A stretch of 64,000 nt of DNA from contig CM036221.1 in assembly GCA_020631735.1 (NCBI GenBank), forward strand, positions 8,413,381 through 8,477,380, given 5' to 3'. This document shows positions 1-11,157 of the stretch, one piece after another. This DNA comes from Saccharum officinarum (Eukaryota > Streptophyta > Magnoliopsida > Poales > Poaceae). Position 1 is the stretch's first letter. The number at the start of each line of letters is the position of its first letter. A model generated the notes under the pieces. It saw only the letters and a program-made list of their open reading frames with translations. It was not told where the DNA came from and did no database searches. Position numbers and translations under genes: made by a program.

Positions 1-127
1 TGAGGGATCTCAAGCTTTGATTCTCAAATCACTACCCTCACTAGGGCTCTTGCACTCCCTTACACTTCAAAGGTGTTTCTTAGCTGAACAAATGAGCAAG
101 AGACCTCTAAAAGAGGTGGAGGGGATG

Positions 128-135
128 TATTTATA
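128..135 (-). promoter_or_regulatory. TATA box of the Copia 3' LTR
   Basis: The minus strand reads TATAAATA within GGTGTATAAATACATCC. It lies about 45 bases downstream (minus sense) of the palindrome cluster, the same spacing as in the two solo LTRs. In the 5' LTR the equivalent site is damaged by a deletion junction. Confidence 0.6.
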
Positions 136-179
136 CACCCTAGAGTCGAATCTAACCGTTACAAGCAAACTCAGCAAAA

Positions 180-600
180 CACGTACTGATCGGACGCGCT
201 GGTCGACGTGACCGGACGCGCCGGTCGAGTGTAACGGTCGAAAACTGGAACGACACTGCTGAGTGACCGGGCGCACCGATCAGGGATGACCAGAAGTGTC
301 CGATCGTGCAAGACCCTTACTGTACTTTAACCTGACGCTCGACCGCGTCCGATCAGTGATGACCGGACGCGTCAGGTCAGCCAAGTACCTTACTAGAACG
401 TGACCGGACACGTTCGGTCATTTTTCCAGTCGTGTCCGATTATGCTTTTATCCGCTGAAACACGTGTCAGTTTGATCACCGCGTCCGGTCCTCGCAGGGA
501 CCGCGTCCAGTCAACCAAGATGAAAACACAGTGACTGTTAGTACTGACCGGACGCGTTCGGTCATGACAGAGACCGCGTCCGGTCACAGGTAAACAGCTC
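180..600. promoter_or_regulatory. Cluster of CpG-rich palindromes (TGACCGGACGCGTCCGGTCA type) in Copia U3
   Basis: Repeated half-sites CCGGACGCG and CGCGTCCGG occur singly and as inverted pairs, for example around 210-230, 360-380, 405-420 and 545-565. Each full unit is a near-perfect 20-base palindrome with several CpG and two CCGG sites. The cluster is immediately upstream of the LTR TATA box. A regulatory function is inference from position and repetition. Confidence 0.55.
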
Positions 601-1025
601 AAACGATTTCGAAACGCGACGCAACTTGAACCAAGTTGCTTCCAACTAAACTTTGAGCTTTTCTCGAGCTACCTAGTGCTAAGTTAGATAAGTGTGCACC
701 ACACCTAAACAAAAGACTCACCTAGGTCAAGCTACTCGCTCATGCCCCCCTTTATAGTACGGTCAAAGGAAAAAGCGAAGATCCTAACGACTATTCCGGA
801 TGTAACTCAACACCTTGACATCCAGAACTAACCGTCCTTAATCTTGTTGTTGATCCTTTGAAAACTAAAATGATTTCCATCAACGGACATGAATACGATA
901 GTGCCCAAAGCAATTATCAACTCCATGACCTAACTTATCAAAGTTTCTGCAAAACACACGTTAGTCATGGTAATAATGCGTTGTCATCAATTGCCGAAAC
1001 CAACACCGGGGCCTAGATGCTTTCA

Positions 1026-1042
1026 ATCTCCCCCTTTTTGGT
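1026..1042 (-). other. Polypurine tract of the Copia element
   Basis: The minus strand reads CCAAAAAGGGGGAGAT directly before the 3' LTR start TGAAAG. This is the expected site for plus-strand DNA priming and fixes the element's orientation and 3' LTR boundary. A second purine-rich tract lies at about 1386-1427. Confidence 0.8.
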
Positions 1043-2419
1043 GATTGATGACAACACTTAGATTCAGAAGATTCAATAGTTGAGGTTTTCGAACATGCTT
1101 GGTTCACATAAGTAAAAAGCTGTAAGCACAAAGGGTTAGGCATTGCTTATATGTTCCAAGCCAACTGAGTGTACTTATAAGATAAAACATGAAGAGTTAG
1201 TACACATAAAACATAGCTCATATGAAATCGGAGTAAGACACGGAAGCACAACATTATGAGCTAAAACCAATTAAGTGACAAAATATAAAATAAGGTCTCA
1301 CAAGCACACTTGTCACAAGATGCAGGACGGGAAATTAAACATGATGCATGAGTGTAGCACACAAAGAAAACGAAACCCTCTAATAACACTCCCCCTGAAT
1401 CTACTCTCTCTCCCCCCCTTTGGCATCAAACGCCAAAAACAAAACTAAGGATCCGACGGGGGAACAGAAGCTGTCGAGTCGGGTGCTGAGGAGCGCGGAG
1501 TGATCACGAACTGTGAAGTATTCTCCTCAGAATATGAACTATCAGGCTGACCCTCTATAGATAGACGTGGCAGTGAAGCAGTCTGGGTCTGAAGTGCAGG
1601 TGCAGGAGCTGAAACTATAGTAGCAACAATAGGAGCAGTCTCTGTCACCTGAGCCTGAAGAACACCATGAGTGGTAGGATCTGTCGAAGCAACTGACGAC
1701 GACACAGTCTCTGTAGTCTCGGCCCCTGACACTGGAAGAACGACAGTCTCAGAAGCTAACATCCCTGAAGAGGTCACAACTGTGGTGTACGAGGGAGTCG
1801 GCTGACCAGTCAGCTGAAAGCCCAAGTTTGGTTTTGGTAATTAATGACACCAAGTTGCTAATGCCATGTGTTAAGTGTTTTAAGTTAGGCATAAGCAACA
1901 CATGTGAGGAAGGTGTATGTGGCAAGGAGTGGTGGCCACAAGATCACAAAGAGATGGTGCATGGATATGAAATGATGATCAAGTGGAAGAGAAGGATCTA
2001 AGAGAGCAAGGCAAAGGTATAACTATAGGGGTTTTCCTTTTATCGGTCTAAGAAGAGTAGAGAAGTGATTGACCGGGTTTAGGATACATAGCCGACTATC
2101 AAGAGGGATAATCACGGTTAGCTCAGGAATCAAGTGCCACTAGATCATTGTCTTGAGCATATGCATCAGGATCTAGTAAAGAGCTAACATAACGCCTTGA
2201 AAATGATTGTGAAATGCTAACACACATGCACATTGTGGAGTACACTTGGTGGTGTTAGCACATTAGCGAAGGCGGTGGAGTTTGAGCGGTAGAGAGGGGT
2301 TTGTGTTCGTCTCTCCCTCCCGCCGAGCTTACGAGGCGGGATTCAGCGCTTTTTGGGGAAGTGAAATGCCTATTTTTCACTGCGCCAGAAGTCAGAAAAG
2401 AGACGGAGGCGAACGGAGG

Positions 2420-2870
2420 TCACAGAGGTGACCGGACGCTGCACCGGACACGATCACGGTGTGACCGGACACGTCCGGTCATGTCAGCGCGCCTAGGGTT
2501 TGTGACCGGACGCTGGTCTGGCCTGACCAGCGCGTCCGGTCAGTTCACCTGTGCGCAGAAGAAGAGAGCGCGCGACCGGCACGTCCGGTCCCTCACGGAA
2601 CCGGCGCGTCCGGTCAGGCGTCCAGAGGGGCAGAACGCAGCGTCCGGTCATGTACGATCAAACGCGTTTGGTCGTTCAGGGAGCTTACTGGACTCTAATC
2701 GGACGCTGGCACTGTGGCGTCCGGTCATACGCTAGGGCGCGTTCGGTCATACGCAAGGGCGCGTCCGGTCATACGACCAGCGCGTCCGGTCAGTGCTTCG
2801 CAACTTAGCCGTTGCGCGACCGGCGTGTCCGGTCAGTTGGACCAGCGCGTCCGGTCAGCGCGATTTCGGC
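2420..2870. promoter_or_regulatory. Palindrome cluster upstream of the solo-LTR TATA box
   Basis: There are about a dozen CCGGACGCG / CGCGTCCGGTCA units, dense between 2430 and 2860, some directly adjacent in inverted orientation. The last unit ends about 40 bases before the TATA box at 2908. Confidence 0.55.
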
Positions 2871-2907
2871 TATTTAAGTTCCTAACGGCTAGTTGCGTAC
2901 CCCTTCG

Positions 2908-2917
2908 CTATAAATAG
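2908..2917 (+). promoter_or_regulatory. TATA box of the solo LTR
   Basis: CTATAAATAG is a strong plant TATA consensus on the LTR sense strand, about 40 bases after the last palindrome. Confidence 0.65.
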
Positions 2918-5460
2918 AGGATGTCCGGGGTTTGAGGGTATCTCTTGCACATTTTGAGACATAGAGACATACTTTGAGCTAGAGAACAACCCCTCCACTC
3001 ATCTCTTTGATTAGTTGCACATCTTGTGTGAGATTGAGTGAGATTCAAGTGCATTGCTTGAGAGTTTCATTCTAGAGGCACTTGATCTTCGAGTTGCTAC
3101 GGATTTCTTGTTACTCTTCCGTGTTTCCCGACACGGTAGACGGCTTGGAGCAGCGGAGGTGATTGAGCTCGCAATTGGAGATTGTTGGAGCCTTCACCAA
3201 GTGTTGTAAGGGGTTCTTGATCCTTCCCCGCGGAAGTTCGCAAATTGGATACTCTAGTGAAGCTCGTGACTTGGAGGATCCCCATCTTGTGTGCGGTTGT
3301 GCGGTGCCCGCCGAGGGCTCGACTCTTGATAGTCGATTAGCTCGCGAACCGATAAGTGGGTGTATCGCCACAACGGGAAGTAGCTTGCCGGGAAGCAAGT
3401 GAACCTCGGGATAAATTCTTGTATCATTCTCTTCCCGAGGATTTCTCTTGTGCGATTGATTGATTGGTACTTCTCATCTCTACATGGCTATATAATCACT
3501 CGAAGCTCTTCTCTTGTATTACTTCTTGTTTCTAGCTTATAGTTGTTGTTGTGTTTAGTGAATAGCCTTGTACTAGACTTGTGTAGGTGTCTTGCTTAAT
3601 TAGTTAGAGCTAACGCTTTTGCTTCGCCACCTTTTATACTAACTTGTGATCAAGTAATTCTTGTAGAAGTTTTAATTAGGATATTCACCCCCCTTTAGCC
3701 ATTTGGACCTTACATCAGCTCACTATAGGAAGCACTCAAGTTGGTGAAAGGAGTGCCCGAGAGAAGGTGAGGTCTAGGCTGAGCTGGTGGAGTGAACCCC
3801 GTCTGAATAGGAGTGTAGCTCGAGGACTGAAAAGTCTGAGGCACCTGCTGCTGGGGAGAGGTAAACTGAAAGCTCGGCTGTCCCTGACTCTGAAGTCCAC
3901 TGGACTGTAGTGCTAGAGCAAGGATAGACGGTGGTGGAGGTACCCCAACAGTGACGAGGTGTCGTAGGAGCTCAAGGTACTGCTGCTGGGTGGCTGCCTA
4001 CTGCCTCTGCATCTCAAACTGCTGCCTCTGAAACTCCAGCTGCTGCCTCTGGAACTCGTCCTAACGAGCCAGAATCTGAGCAAATGCGGCAGCTGTGTCC
4101 TGAGCCTGTCTCTGCATCTGAACCTCCTGTCTCTCCTAGGCTTGGGTTAGCCTCTCAAGTATATCCACCATGGCTGGGTCTGAGCGGGAGGCTGATCCTG
4201 AACCACCGGCCTCATGGTCATGAGACTGAGGAGAGCGGTACTAGGGGATAGGCTGGTAGTCCTCGTCAGTGCTATCAGTGGCTGCATCCTCAACTGGATC
4301 AGCTGGCTGAGTATCAAGGTCTGCAATCTCGGCCTCAGCAAGACCCTCAACGGTCTCGTCCTGCTCAGCTGCTGTCTTTGGAACCTCTGGCCTCTGACGT
4401 TGTCCTAGCCTAGGTGCCTGCTCTCTAGTCACTGAAGCCCACAACTGTCGAATATCATACTCTGAAAATGCAGTAGTGGTATCAGATATCTCAGATCTAA
4501 TCTCTGCAGGCAGGTCACATGCAGATCGAATAATGAAACAAATCCAATGAGCATAAGGTAGCTGCTGGTGACCCTTGAAGCCCTCTGCCAAAGTATCCTC
4601 CATCTCACATAGCATCAGATCCCAAATATCAAATGGTGTCTGTGAGATGAGGTGATGCACAACCTAGAGCTGCATCCGTGTCAGGCCCTCTCTGTATCCT
4701 AGCCTCGGTAGAAGAGTCCGCCTCACAATAGCATCTAGCACTCTGGCAATGGATGTTAGGCTAGCAGGTGTACGTCTGGACCCCTCGCTAAAAGGCTCAC
4801 GAAAGCAGGGTCTGATCAGATCTGTGGGTGGCACTGAACCTCCATGAGGATGTCTCGGTGGGGAAGTCTGACCAAAGCACACCTGGTGAATCTTTGTCTC
4901 TGAAGGAGGGAGTCTGAGAATCTCCTGTACCCTGGTGATGTATAGTCTGCGGTCTCGGCCTCGGAATGCAAAGTGTATGAACTGATGAGCAGGGTCAATC
5001 CAAAGTGAAGAGTAGAACTCTCTGACCCAAGTCCCGCAGTAAGCTCCAGTCCGTCCTAGAAAGTCTAACAGACCAGGTAGAAAGGACAAGTGTGGACGGA
5101 GCTGCTCACCAACCACCTCGACTAATGCCTCAAGTCGACAGACTCTTTGAGGTCTGAATGCAATCCCGCTATCAACGTATGCTCTGTAGAAATCCTCATG
5201 CAGAGGTGTGTAGAAGCCCTCTGAAGCTCGGGGATCCCGCTGAGGTGGGAACCACCGACTAACCTCGACAAACCTGAGAGCCTGTACCTGTCGTGTTATA
5301 GCTCCCCTGAGGACAAAGTGCTCAACTGGGGGGTGACCTCGAACCCTGGGAGGTGGATGACCTCCACGACGCTGGCCCTCTGGCCTAGGAGTCACCGGAG
5401 TATGCGTACGTTCTAAGCGACGACGCGGTGGAGTCTAAGCGGTCTGTTCCTCTGTCTCCT

Positions 5461-5517
5461 CTATGGGCTGCTCTGCAGGTGGGTCCTCTATGGGCTGCTC
5501 TGCAGGTGGGTCCTCTG
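5461..5517. repeat. Two-copy 27-bp tandem repeat in the extra ORF
   Basis: The unit GGGCTGCTCTGCAGGTGGGTCCTCTAT is duplicated head to tail. On the minus strand each unit encodes an in-frame acidic, Pro-rich DPPAEQPIE peptide. It is 27 bases long, so the duplication preserves the frame. Confidence 0.7.
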
Positions 5518-5775
5518 TGCCCTCTGTGGCCTCAGTACCGAGTTGTCATCCATCAAGATGAAAGTGACGCTCGCCAATGTGAATCCCACTGCCTCTGCCA
5601 CCTCTCTCTGCTCGCTCTGCTGCATCTGCGACAGCCTGTGCAATCTTTGCCTCAGTGGGTGTCCTCTTTCTCTTCTTGACTCCTAACTTCTTGCGTTTTC
5701 CATGGGCTACCTCTGTCACCCTAGGAGGACTTTCATCCCCATCGCTCGGTCCACCACCAGCATTCTTGCAGCGAA

Positions 5776-7356
5776 CTTACTGACAGATCTCTGTTACTCA
5801 AGATGGTGTACTGTCACTCGTGAGGCTTGGCCTCAATCTGTATCCGCAGGCTTGGCCTCGGATTTACAACTGATCACCTGACACACAAAGCACCGACGGG
5901 ACGCACTGAAAGGATAGAATAGATAGAGCTACTATAAGCAACATATATTATCTAATAGATGGGTGAGATCCTAATGAAAGCAAGCATATTAGATAAGATG
6001 TGAATAGACCACGATAGCTACCTCGGATGAGCGAAACAACGGACAAGACCCTGGCGGAGTCGAACTCGAGCAAAAGTCTTTTGCCAGAGGAAGTCCTTTA
6101 ACAACGTGATTGTTAGGGTTAGGTCGAGGCGCGACGGTCGGAGGCAAACTTGGTGGCACGATCGGTTGAGCGGCTGCCGGAGGCGAAGAACGGGCGCGGG
6201 GAGGCGGCGCTCATGGCTGAGGAGCTGGCTGCGGTGAGGCTGCGCTGCGTGGGAGAGCAGCAGCGGCGCACGCGGGATAGCTGTGGCAGCGCGCTGGTCA
6301 GGGCGTGAGGCGCGCGGGGCAGACGGCGGTGCGCGGGGCAGACGGCGACGCGCGGGGCAGCTAGCGGTGCACGGGGCAGCAAGCGGCACGCGAGGCAGCG
6401 AGCGCAGGCACGGCGGTCGGAGAACACGGTGAGGCGGCTAGGGCAAGAAGCGGCGGTGGATCAAGAAGGAAGAAGAAAGGAATCGAGATCTGAACGAACA
6501 GTTAAAAAGGCTTAGATTCGTTTTTTATGCGATGACCGGACACGGTGGTCGATTGACCGGACGCGATGGGGCAGCGTCCGGTCAGAGTCCAGTAAGCTCC
6601 TGGAGTGACCGGACGTGTCTGGTTATCGATGATCAGACGCTGACAGAGTCCGGTCAGATATTGCCCGGGAAACTCAAGCGCATGACCGGATGCGGTGGTG
6701 GAGGCCGGGACCGGACGCGGTGGTCACAACGTCGCGTCTGGTGCAGCGTCCGGTCATAGAGAGAAGTTCTTCGGGATGACCGAACGCGCTGGTGGACACC
6801 GGGACCGGACGCAGTGGTGAAGCAGCACCGCGTCCGATTCGGCGTCCAGTCCAGCGTCCGGTCGCTGTTTAACACCTTTCTTCAGTCCGATCTCGACGCG
6901 ACTTCTCCCAATCAAGTTCCAATTCAAAGAGACTCAAATAAACACCAATTGGAACCTGATATGAGGGACCTCTCTCAAACCCTCGAGTTTTTTCAAATAT
7001 TTTGCCTTTGGCTAATATTATTTTTTAAGAAAATAAGCAACAAACACCGGAGGAGCAACGTATGGCCATGCAATAGAGTTTGTGAACCCTTGGGAGCGTC
7101 AAATGCTCTCTCTATTCATGGATGAACACAGAGGTTGCTCGAAGCTAAACCAAAAAGAAACGACAAAGCAACAACCATGCATATGCAATACAAAGCGAGA
7201 AAGGAAGACTAGGTTGCTTGTCAAGTTTGATCCACGGTTAGGCTTTTTCACTCCTCCAAAGGAGGGTTATCGTAACCGTGTTAGACAAGTCCTAGATGCA
7301 TTGCGGAGAATTAGACATGACATATAATACAATGCAATGCAAGGGACAACACAAGC
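5776..7356 (-). other. Spacer between Copia pol and extra ORF: promoter-like and 5'-UTR-like segment
   Basis: No convincing protein is seen. In minus-strand order there is an AT-rich part (6880-7356), a palindrome cluster (6530-6870), a TATA-like GCATAAAAAA (6521-6530), a GC-rich segment (about 6020-6480) ending in a donor-like CATCCGAG/GTAGC (about 6021), and an AT-rich stretch reaching an acceptor-like CTGTCAG just before the extra ORF. This resembles a promoter, a GC-rich 5' UTR exon and a leader intron driving the extra ORF. The reading is inference and there is no transcript evidence. Confidence 0.4.
6530..6870. promoter_or_regulatory. Internal palindrome cluster upstream of the extra ORF
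   Basis: It contains the same CCGGACGCG / GCGTCCGGTCA units as the LTR clusters, at least eight of them, although it lies in the internal region and not in an LTR. A TATA-like GCATAAAAAA follows within about 10 bases on the minus strand. Confidence 0.45.
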
Positions 7357-8675
7357 TCATTTTTTAAAGTTACTAGAATCAAGCACATTTAGTTCACTTC
7401 TCAACCTACAAAAGGTAGCCTCATCTAAAGGTTTAGTGAAGATATCCGCTAATTGATTTTCACTTCTTATACCTTCTAGTGATATATCATTTTTAGCAAC
7501 ATGATCTCTTAGAAAGTGGTGGCAGATATCAATGTGCTTGGTGCGTGAGTGTTGTACCGGATTATTAGCAATTTTAACGGCACTTTCATTGTCACATAAA
7601 AGTGGTACCTTATCAAGAACAACTCTATAGTCAAGGAGGGTTTGTTTCATGTATAAGATTTGTGCACAACAAGCCCCCGTGGCAATGTATTCTGCCTCGG
7701 TGGTGGACAAAGCCACACTATTTTGCTTCTTAGATGACCAAGATACTAAAGACCTCCCAAGCAAATGGCACCCTCTGGATGTGCTTTTTCTATCAATTTT
7801 GCAACCGGCATAATCCGAATCGGAATAACCAACTAGTTGGAATCTAGCTCCTTTGGGGTACCAAAGGCCAATGCTTGGGGTGTGCTTAAGATATCTTAAA
7901 ATTCTTTTTACGGCACTTATGTGAGGTTCTTTAGGACACGCTTGAAAGCGAGCACACATGCACACACTAAACATGATATCGGGCCTAGATGCGGTAAGGT
8001 ACAACAAGCTACCAATCATAGAACGGTAGAGAGTTTGATCAATTGGTTTACCTCCCTCATCTAGGTCGAGATGTCCATTAGATGGCATTGGGGTCTTGAT
8101 TGGCTTACACTTTTCCATCTTGAATCTTTTGAGAAGATCCTTGGTATACTTTTCTTGAGAGATGAAAATCCCTTCTCTCATTTGCTTGACTTGAAAGCCA
8201 AGGAAGAATGTTAGCTCACCAATCATTGACATCTCGAACTCCTTTGATATCAATTCACCAAATTCCTTGCAATAATCTTCATTTGTTGATCCGAAGATGA
8301 TATCATCAATATAAACTTGGTAAATGAAGATCTCCCCATTAAGCTTCTTGGTGAATAGTGTGGTGTCAACCTTCCCAATAGTGACCCTTTTCAATGAGGA
8401 AGTCCCGGAGACGCTCATACCATGCTCTAGGGGCTTGCTTGAGCCCATATAGCGCCTTGGACAACCTATAAACATGATTATGATATCTAGGGTCTTCAAA
8501 CCTGGGAGGTTGTTCAACATAGACTAGTTCCATTTATGAAGCCATTTAAAAAAGCACTTTTCACATCCATTTGATATAGTTTCATTTCATGATGTGATGC
8601 ATATGCAAGAAGGATATGAATGGCTTCAAGTCTTGCAACGGGTGCAAAGGTCTCTCCAAAATCAATACCTTTAAC
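7357..8675 (-). pseudogene. Copia reverse transcriptase C-terminal part and RNase H
   Basis: This is the C-terminal half of Copia pol. On the minus strand it shows the RT active-site motif VYIDDIIFGS, the SLLYLTASRPDI and VGYSDSDYAG blocks, the RNase H region (STTEAEYIA) and the usual end ADIFTKPLDE. It is separated from the upstream RT segment by a stop near 8676 and is out of frame between about 8460 and 8675, where RT sequence can be recognised only across frameshifts. The ORF from 8520 to 7357 is open for 387 codons. The sequence resembles Opie/Ji-type grass elements. Confidence 0.88.
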
Positions 8676-9500
8676 TTAAGAGAACCCCTTTGCAACTAGT
8701 CTTGCCTTATTCCTCACTACTACGCCTTGATTATCTTGCTTGTTGCGGAACACCCACTTGGTTCCAATGACTCTTGCACCTTTTGGATGCTCTTCAAGTG
8801 TCCAAACTTGATTGCGGGCGAAGTTGTTCAATTCTTCGTGCATAGCATTCACCCAATCCGGATCTTGAAGAGCTTCTTCTACATTCTTAGGTTCAAGACA
8901 AGAGACAAAAGAGTGATGTTCAACAAAAGAAGCAAGCTTTTGAGATCGAGTCATTACACCCTTTGTAGGACTTCCTATGATGAGATCTTGTGGATGAGCT
9001 TGAAGTAGCGGTGAGTTTCTTCTATTAACCACTTGAGGAGATGGTTGGGGAGCATCAACATCTTGAGCTTGTGCCTTGGCTTGTTCATGAGAGACATGAG
9101 TGTCTTTATTTTTAACTCTCTTATTCTTATCATCATCTTGAGGCACATGTGATGAAGATGGTGGATTGACAATTTGTACATCGTCTTCATCATCTTTAGG
9201 CTTGATGTCTCCCACCGGCATATTCTTCATGGCCTCTCTCAATGGTTCATCACCTACATCATCACAATTCTCAATTGCTCCTTGAGAGCCGTTAGATTCA
9301 TCAAATTCCACATCATATGTTTCTTCAACCAAACTGGTGGCATGGTTAAATACTCTATATGCTTTGGACTTTGATGAGTAAACAACAAGCAAGCCAATAT
9401 CACAACGTCTTTGAAACTTCCCTAGGTGTTGACGTTTTTTTGTAGATATAGCATTTGCAACCAAACACCCGGAAGAATGAGACGTCCGGCTTCTTCCCAT
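8676..9500 (-). pseudogene. Copia integrase C-terminus / RT N-terminal segment
   Basis: The minus-strand ORF of 274 codons continues pol after a frameshift overlapping 9400-9500. It holds the acidic, low-complexity linker between integrase and RT and then the RT N-terminus (EALQDPDWVNAMHEEL, GTKWVFRNK, RLVAKGFS). It ends at a stop directly after the GFS motif, where an intact element would continue with the next RT motif. Confidence 0.85.
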
Positions 9501-10581
9501 TTAGCAACTCATAGGGAGTCTTGCCAAGAAACTTTTGTAGGAAGAGGCGATTTGAAGCATAGCATGTGGTGTTGATTGCCTCGGCCCACAATTTTTCCGG
9601 TGTGTTGTACTCATCTAGCATTGTTCTTGTAAGGGTGATCAAAGTCCGGTTCTTTCTCTCAACTACACCATTTTGTTGAGGAGTATAGGTTGATAAAACT
9701 TCATGCTTGATTTCAATCTCATCATAATAAGCTTCAATGTTTGTGTTGTAAAATTCTTTGTCATTGCCACTTCTAATTTTCTTTATCTTGACTTCAAATT
9801 CATTTTGAGCTCTCTTTGCAAATTTCTTAAAACAATTGGCCACTTCGGATTTGTCATGAAGAAAGAAAGTCCAAGTGTATCTTGAGAAGTCATCCACAAT
9901 CACAAGACAATAGAGATTTCCACCCAAGCTTTTGTAAGTTGTAGGACCAAACAAATCCATGTGTAGAAGTTCTAACACTCTTGATGTCGACATGTAAGCT
10001 TTGGTGGGATGAGTATTTGCAACTTGTTTGCCGGCTTGACATGCACTACAAGGTTTGTCATTCTCAAACTTGACATCCTTCAAGCCTCTTACTAGTTCTT
10101 TCTTCAATAGCTTGTTGAGAGTGTTCATTCCAACATGAGCAAGCCTCCTATGCCAAAGCCATCCAAGTGAAGTTTTGGTGAACAAACATGTCATCAAATT
10201 TGCATCTTCGGAGGTGAAGTCAACAAGATAGAGATTGTTGTATCTAAAGCCTTTGAAAATCACTTGCATGTCATCTATCTTTGTAACTACCACTTCATTA
10301 GGAGAGAACAAGCATTGGTAGCCAAGGTCACAAAGTTGCCCAACGGATAGTAAGTTGAAACTCAATGAAGCAACATATAGCACATTTGAAAGAGAGTGAT
10401 CATTTGATATTGCAATCTTGCCTATACCCTTGACTCTGCTCTTTGAATTGTCCCCGAATGTGATCTTCTCTTGACATACCCCATTCTCTTCAAGTGAGGT
10501 GAACATACGAGGATCACCGGTCATATGTTGAGTGCAACCACTATTAATAACCCAATGAGATCTACCGGTCTTGTAGTTCAC
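9400..10581 (-). pseudogene. Copia protease and integrase core
   Basis: On the minus strand, the protease region starts with WVINSGCTQHMTG, where the usual D-S-G catalytic triad reads N-S-G. It is followed by the GAG-pre-integrase zinc-binding region (HRRLAHVG, then CSACQAGK) and the integrase core. The first catalytic Asp (LLHMDLFGP) and the Glu (VERKNRTL) are present, but the second Asp motif reads RSGNDKEF where RSDNG.EF is usual. Two catalytic changes plus the frameshift at the 3' end indicate a dead copy. Confidence 0.87.
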
Positions 10582-10604
10582 CTACACATAAGAGATCAAG
10601 CTTT

Positions 10605-11104
10605 TTATTTAGGGACCCAAACTTGAGAGGGACCCTTGACTTTCTCAACTAGTGACTTGACAACCCATATTTTCTTAGGCCTATTCTTGTTAGGGGGACC
10701 CAAAAACATGACCTTCATCTTTCCACTTGAATCTTTTCTAAGCATGTCAAAAGAATTAATTTTTTTTAAAGCAATGTGATAGTGTTCCTCACGCTCACTC
10801 TTAGTTCTCTCATGGAGAGCATAAAGGTTTTCCCACAATTCATGAGCGTTTTTGGCATTACGTACACGATTGAAGATATCCTTGTCTAAGCCCCGGTAGA
10901 GTGCATTTTTGTCTTTGCATTCCACCGGTCATACTTCTCCTCGTCACCACTTGGGTTGGCGGGATCCCTAATGGCGGGAAGCCCTTCGGTTGTGGCTCTA
11001 AGGCACCCAACATCTATGGCTTCGAGGTACACCTCCATATAAATTTTCCAATATGGAAAATCGTCTTCCTCAAAAGTGGGAGGTGGTCCTTCCCCATTAG
11101 ACAT
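10605..11104 (-). pseudogene. Copia gag, shortened and frameshifted
   Basis: It starts with ATG at 11104 (MSNGEGPPP), the common start of Opie/Ji-type gag, with the FPYWKIYMEVYLEA segment. The frame shifts near 10900 and continues with a UBN2-type gag region (ELWENLYALHE). After about residue 150 it jumps to the typical gag tail (GPSQVWVPK) without any CCHC zinc knuckle, so the nucleocapsid part appears deleted. Confidence 0.8.
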
Positions 11105-11142
11105 CTTGCTCTAGGCGGTGAAGCCTAACTAAGGAGTAACTC

Positions 11143-11155
11143 GGCTCCGATACCA
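11143..11155 (-). other. Primer binding site (initiator Met-tRNA)
   Basis: The minus strand reads TGGTATCGGAGCC, complementary to the 3' end of plant initiator methionine tRNA, two bases inside the 5' LTR. It sets the element's orientation. Confidence 0.85.
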
Positions 11156-11157
11156 AT

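Larger units (their letters stand above)
1..1025 (-). repeat. 3' LTR of the Copia element (partial)
   Basis: The sequence from base 1 matches the 5' LTR from about 11731 onward (same opening TGAGGGATCTCAAGC and same closing GGGGCCTA.ATGCTTTCA). Matching against the 5' LTR suggests that roughly 0.57 kb of this LTR lies left of the window. Unlike the 5' LTR it keeps about 0.65 kb of U3 sequence containing a cluster of CCGGACGCG/CGCGTCCGG palindromes (about 180-600). The TATA box is at 128-135 on the minus strand, directly downstream of that cluster. Confidence 0.88.
1815..3714 (+). repeat. Solo LTR (Copia-type), 1.9 kb, with 5-bp target duplication
   Basis: It begins TGAAAGCCCAAG and ends GACCTTACA. 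It is flanked on both sides by TCAGC (1810-1814 and 3715-3719). No internal domain is present, so it is a solo LTR left by LTR-LTR recombination. It carries a palindrome cluster (2420-2870), a TATA box (2908-2917) and a typical LTR 3' end with CACCCCCCTTTAG. Its start resembles that of the solo LTR at 21825-24145 (shared TGGTTTTGGTAATT), so they are related but distinct families. It interrupts the extra ORF of the host Copia element and is therefore younger than that element. Confidence 0.88.
1445..5775 (-). pseudogene. Extra (env-position) ORF of the SIRE-like element, about 800 codons, Transposase_32-like, broken
   Basis: Downstream of pol on the minus strand, one reading frame runs from about 5775 to a stop at 1445. 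It encodes an N-terminal basic NLS-like segment (about 5650-5770, KRKKLGVKKRKR), a short DPPAEQPIE repeat, a conserved globular region (about 4470-5395) resembling the 'putative plant transposon protein' family often annotated in grass genomes, then a Gln-rich coiled-coil-like region and a Ser/Thr/Pro-rich tail. In-frame stops at 5435, 4664, 4241, 4136, 4061 and 3998 are all TAG. A solo LTR sits inside at 1815-3714; LTR plus one 5-bp duplication is 1905 bases, a multiple of three, and the same frame resumes after it. No ATG is visible at the expected start. The family assignment is from memory and the function is unknown. Confidence 0.65.

Noticed and set aside
180..600. CRISPR array
   Set aside because: Repeats are palindromic, variable in spacing and located in plant LTRs.
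7082..7327. Plus-strand 81-codon ORF in the Copia spacer
   Set aside because: It is opposite to the element's sense strand, with no recognisable domain and no promoter.
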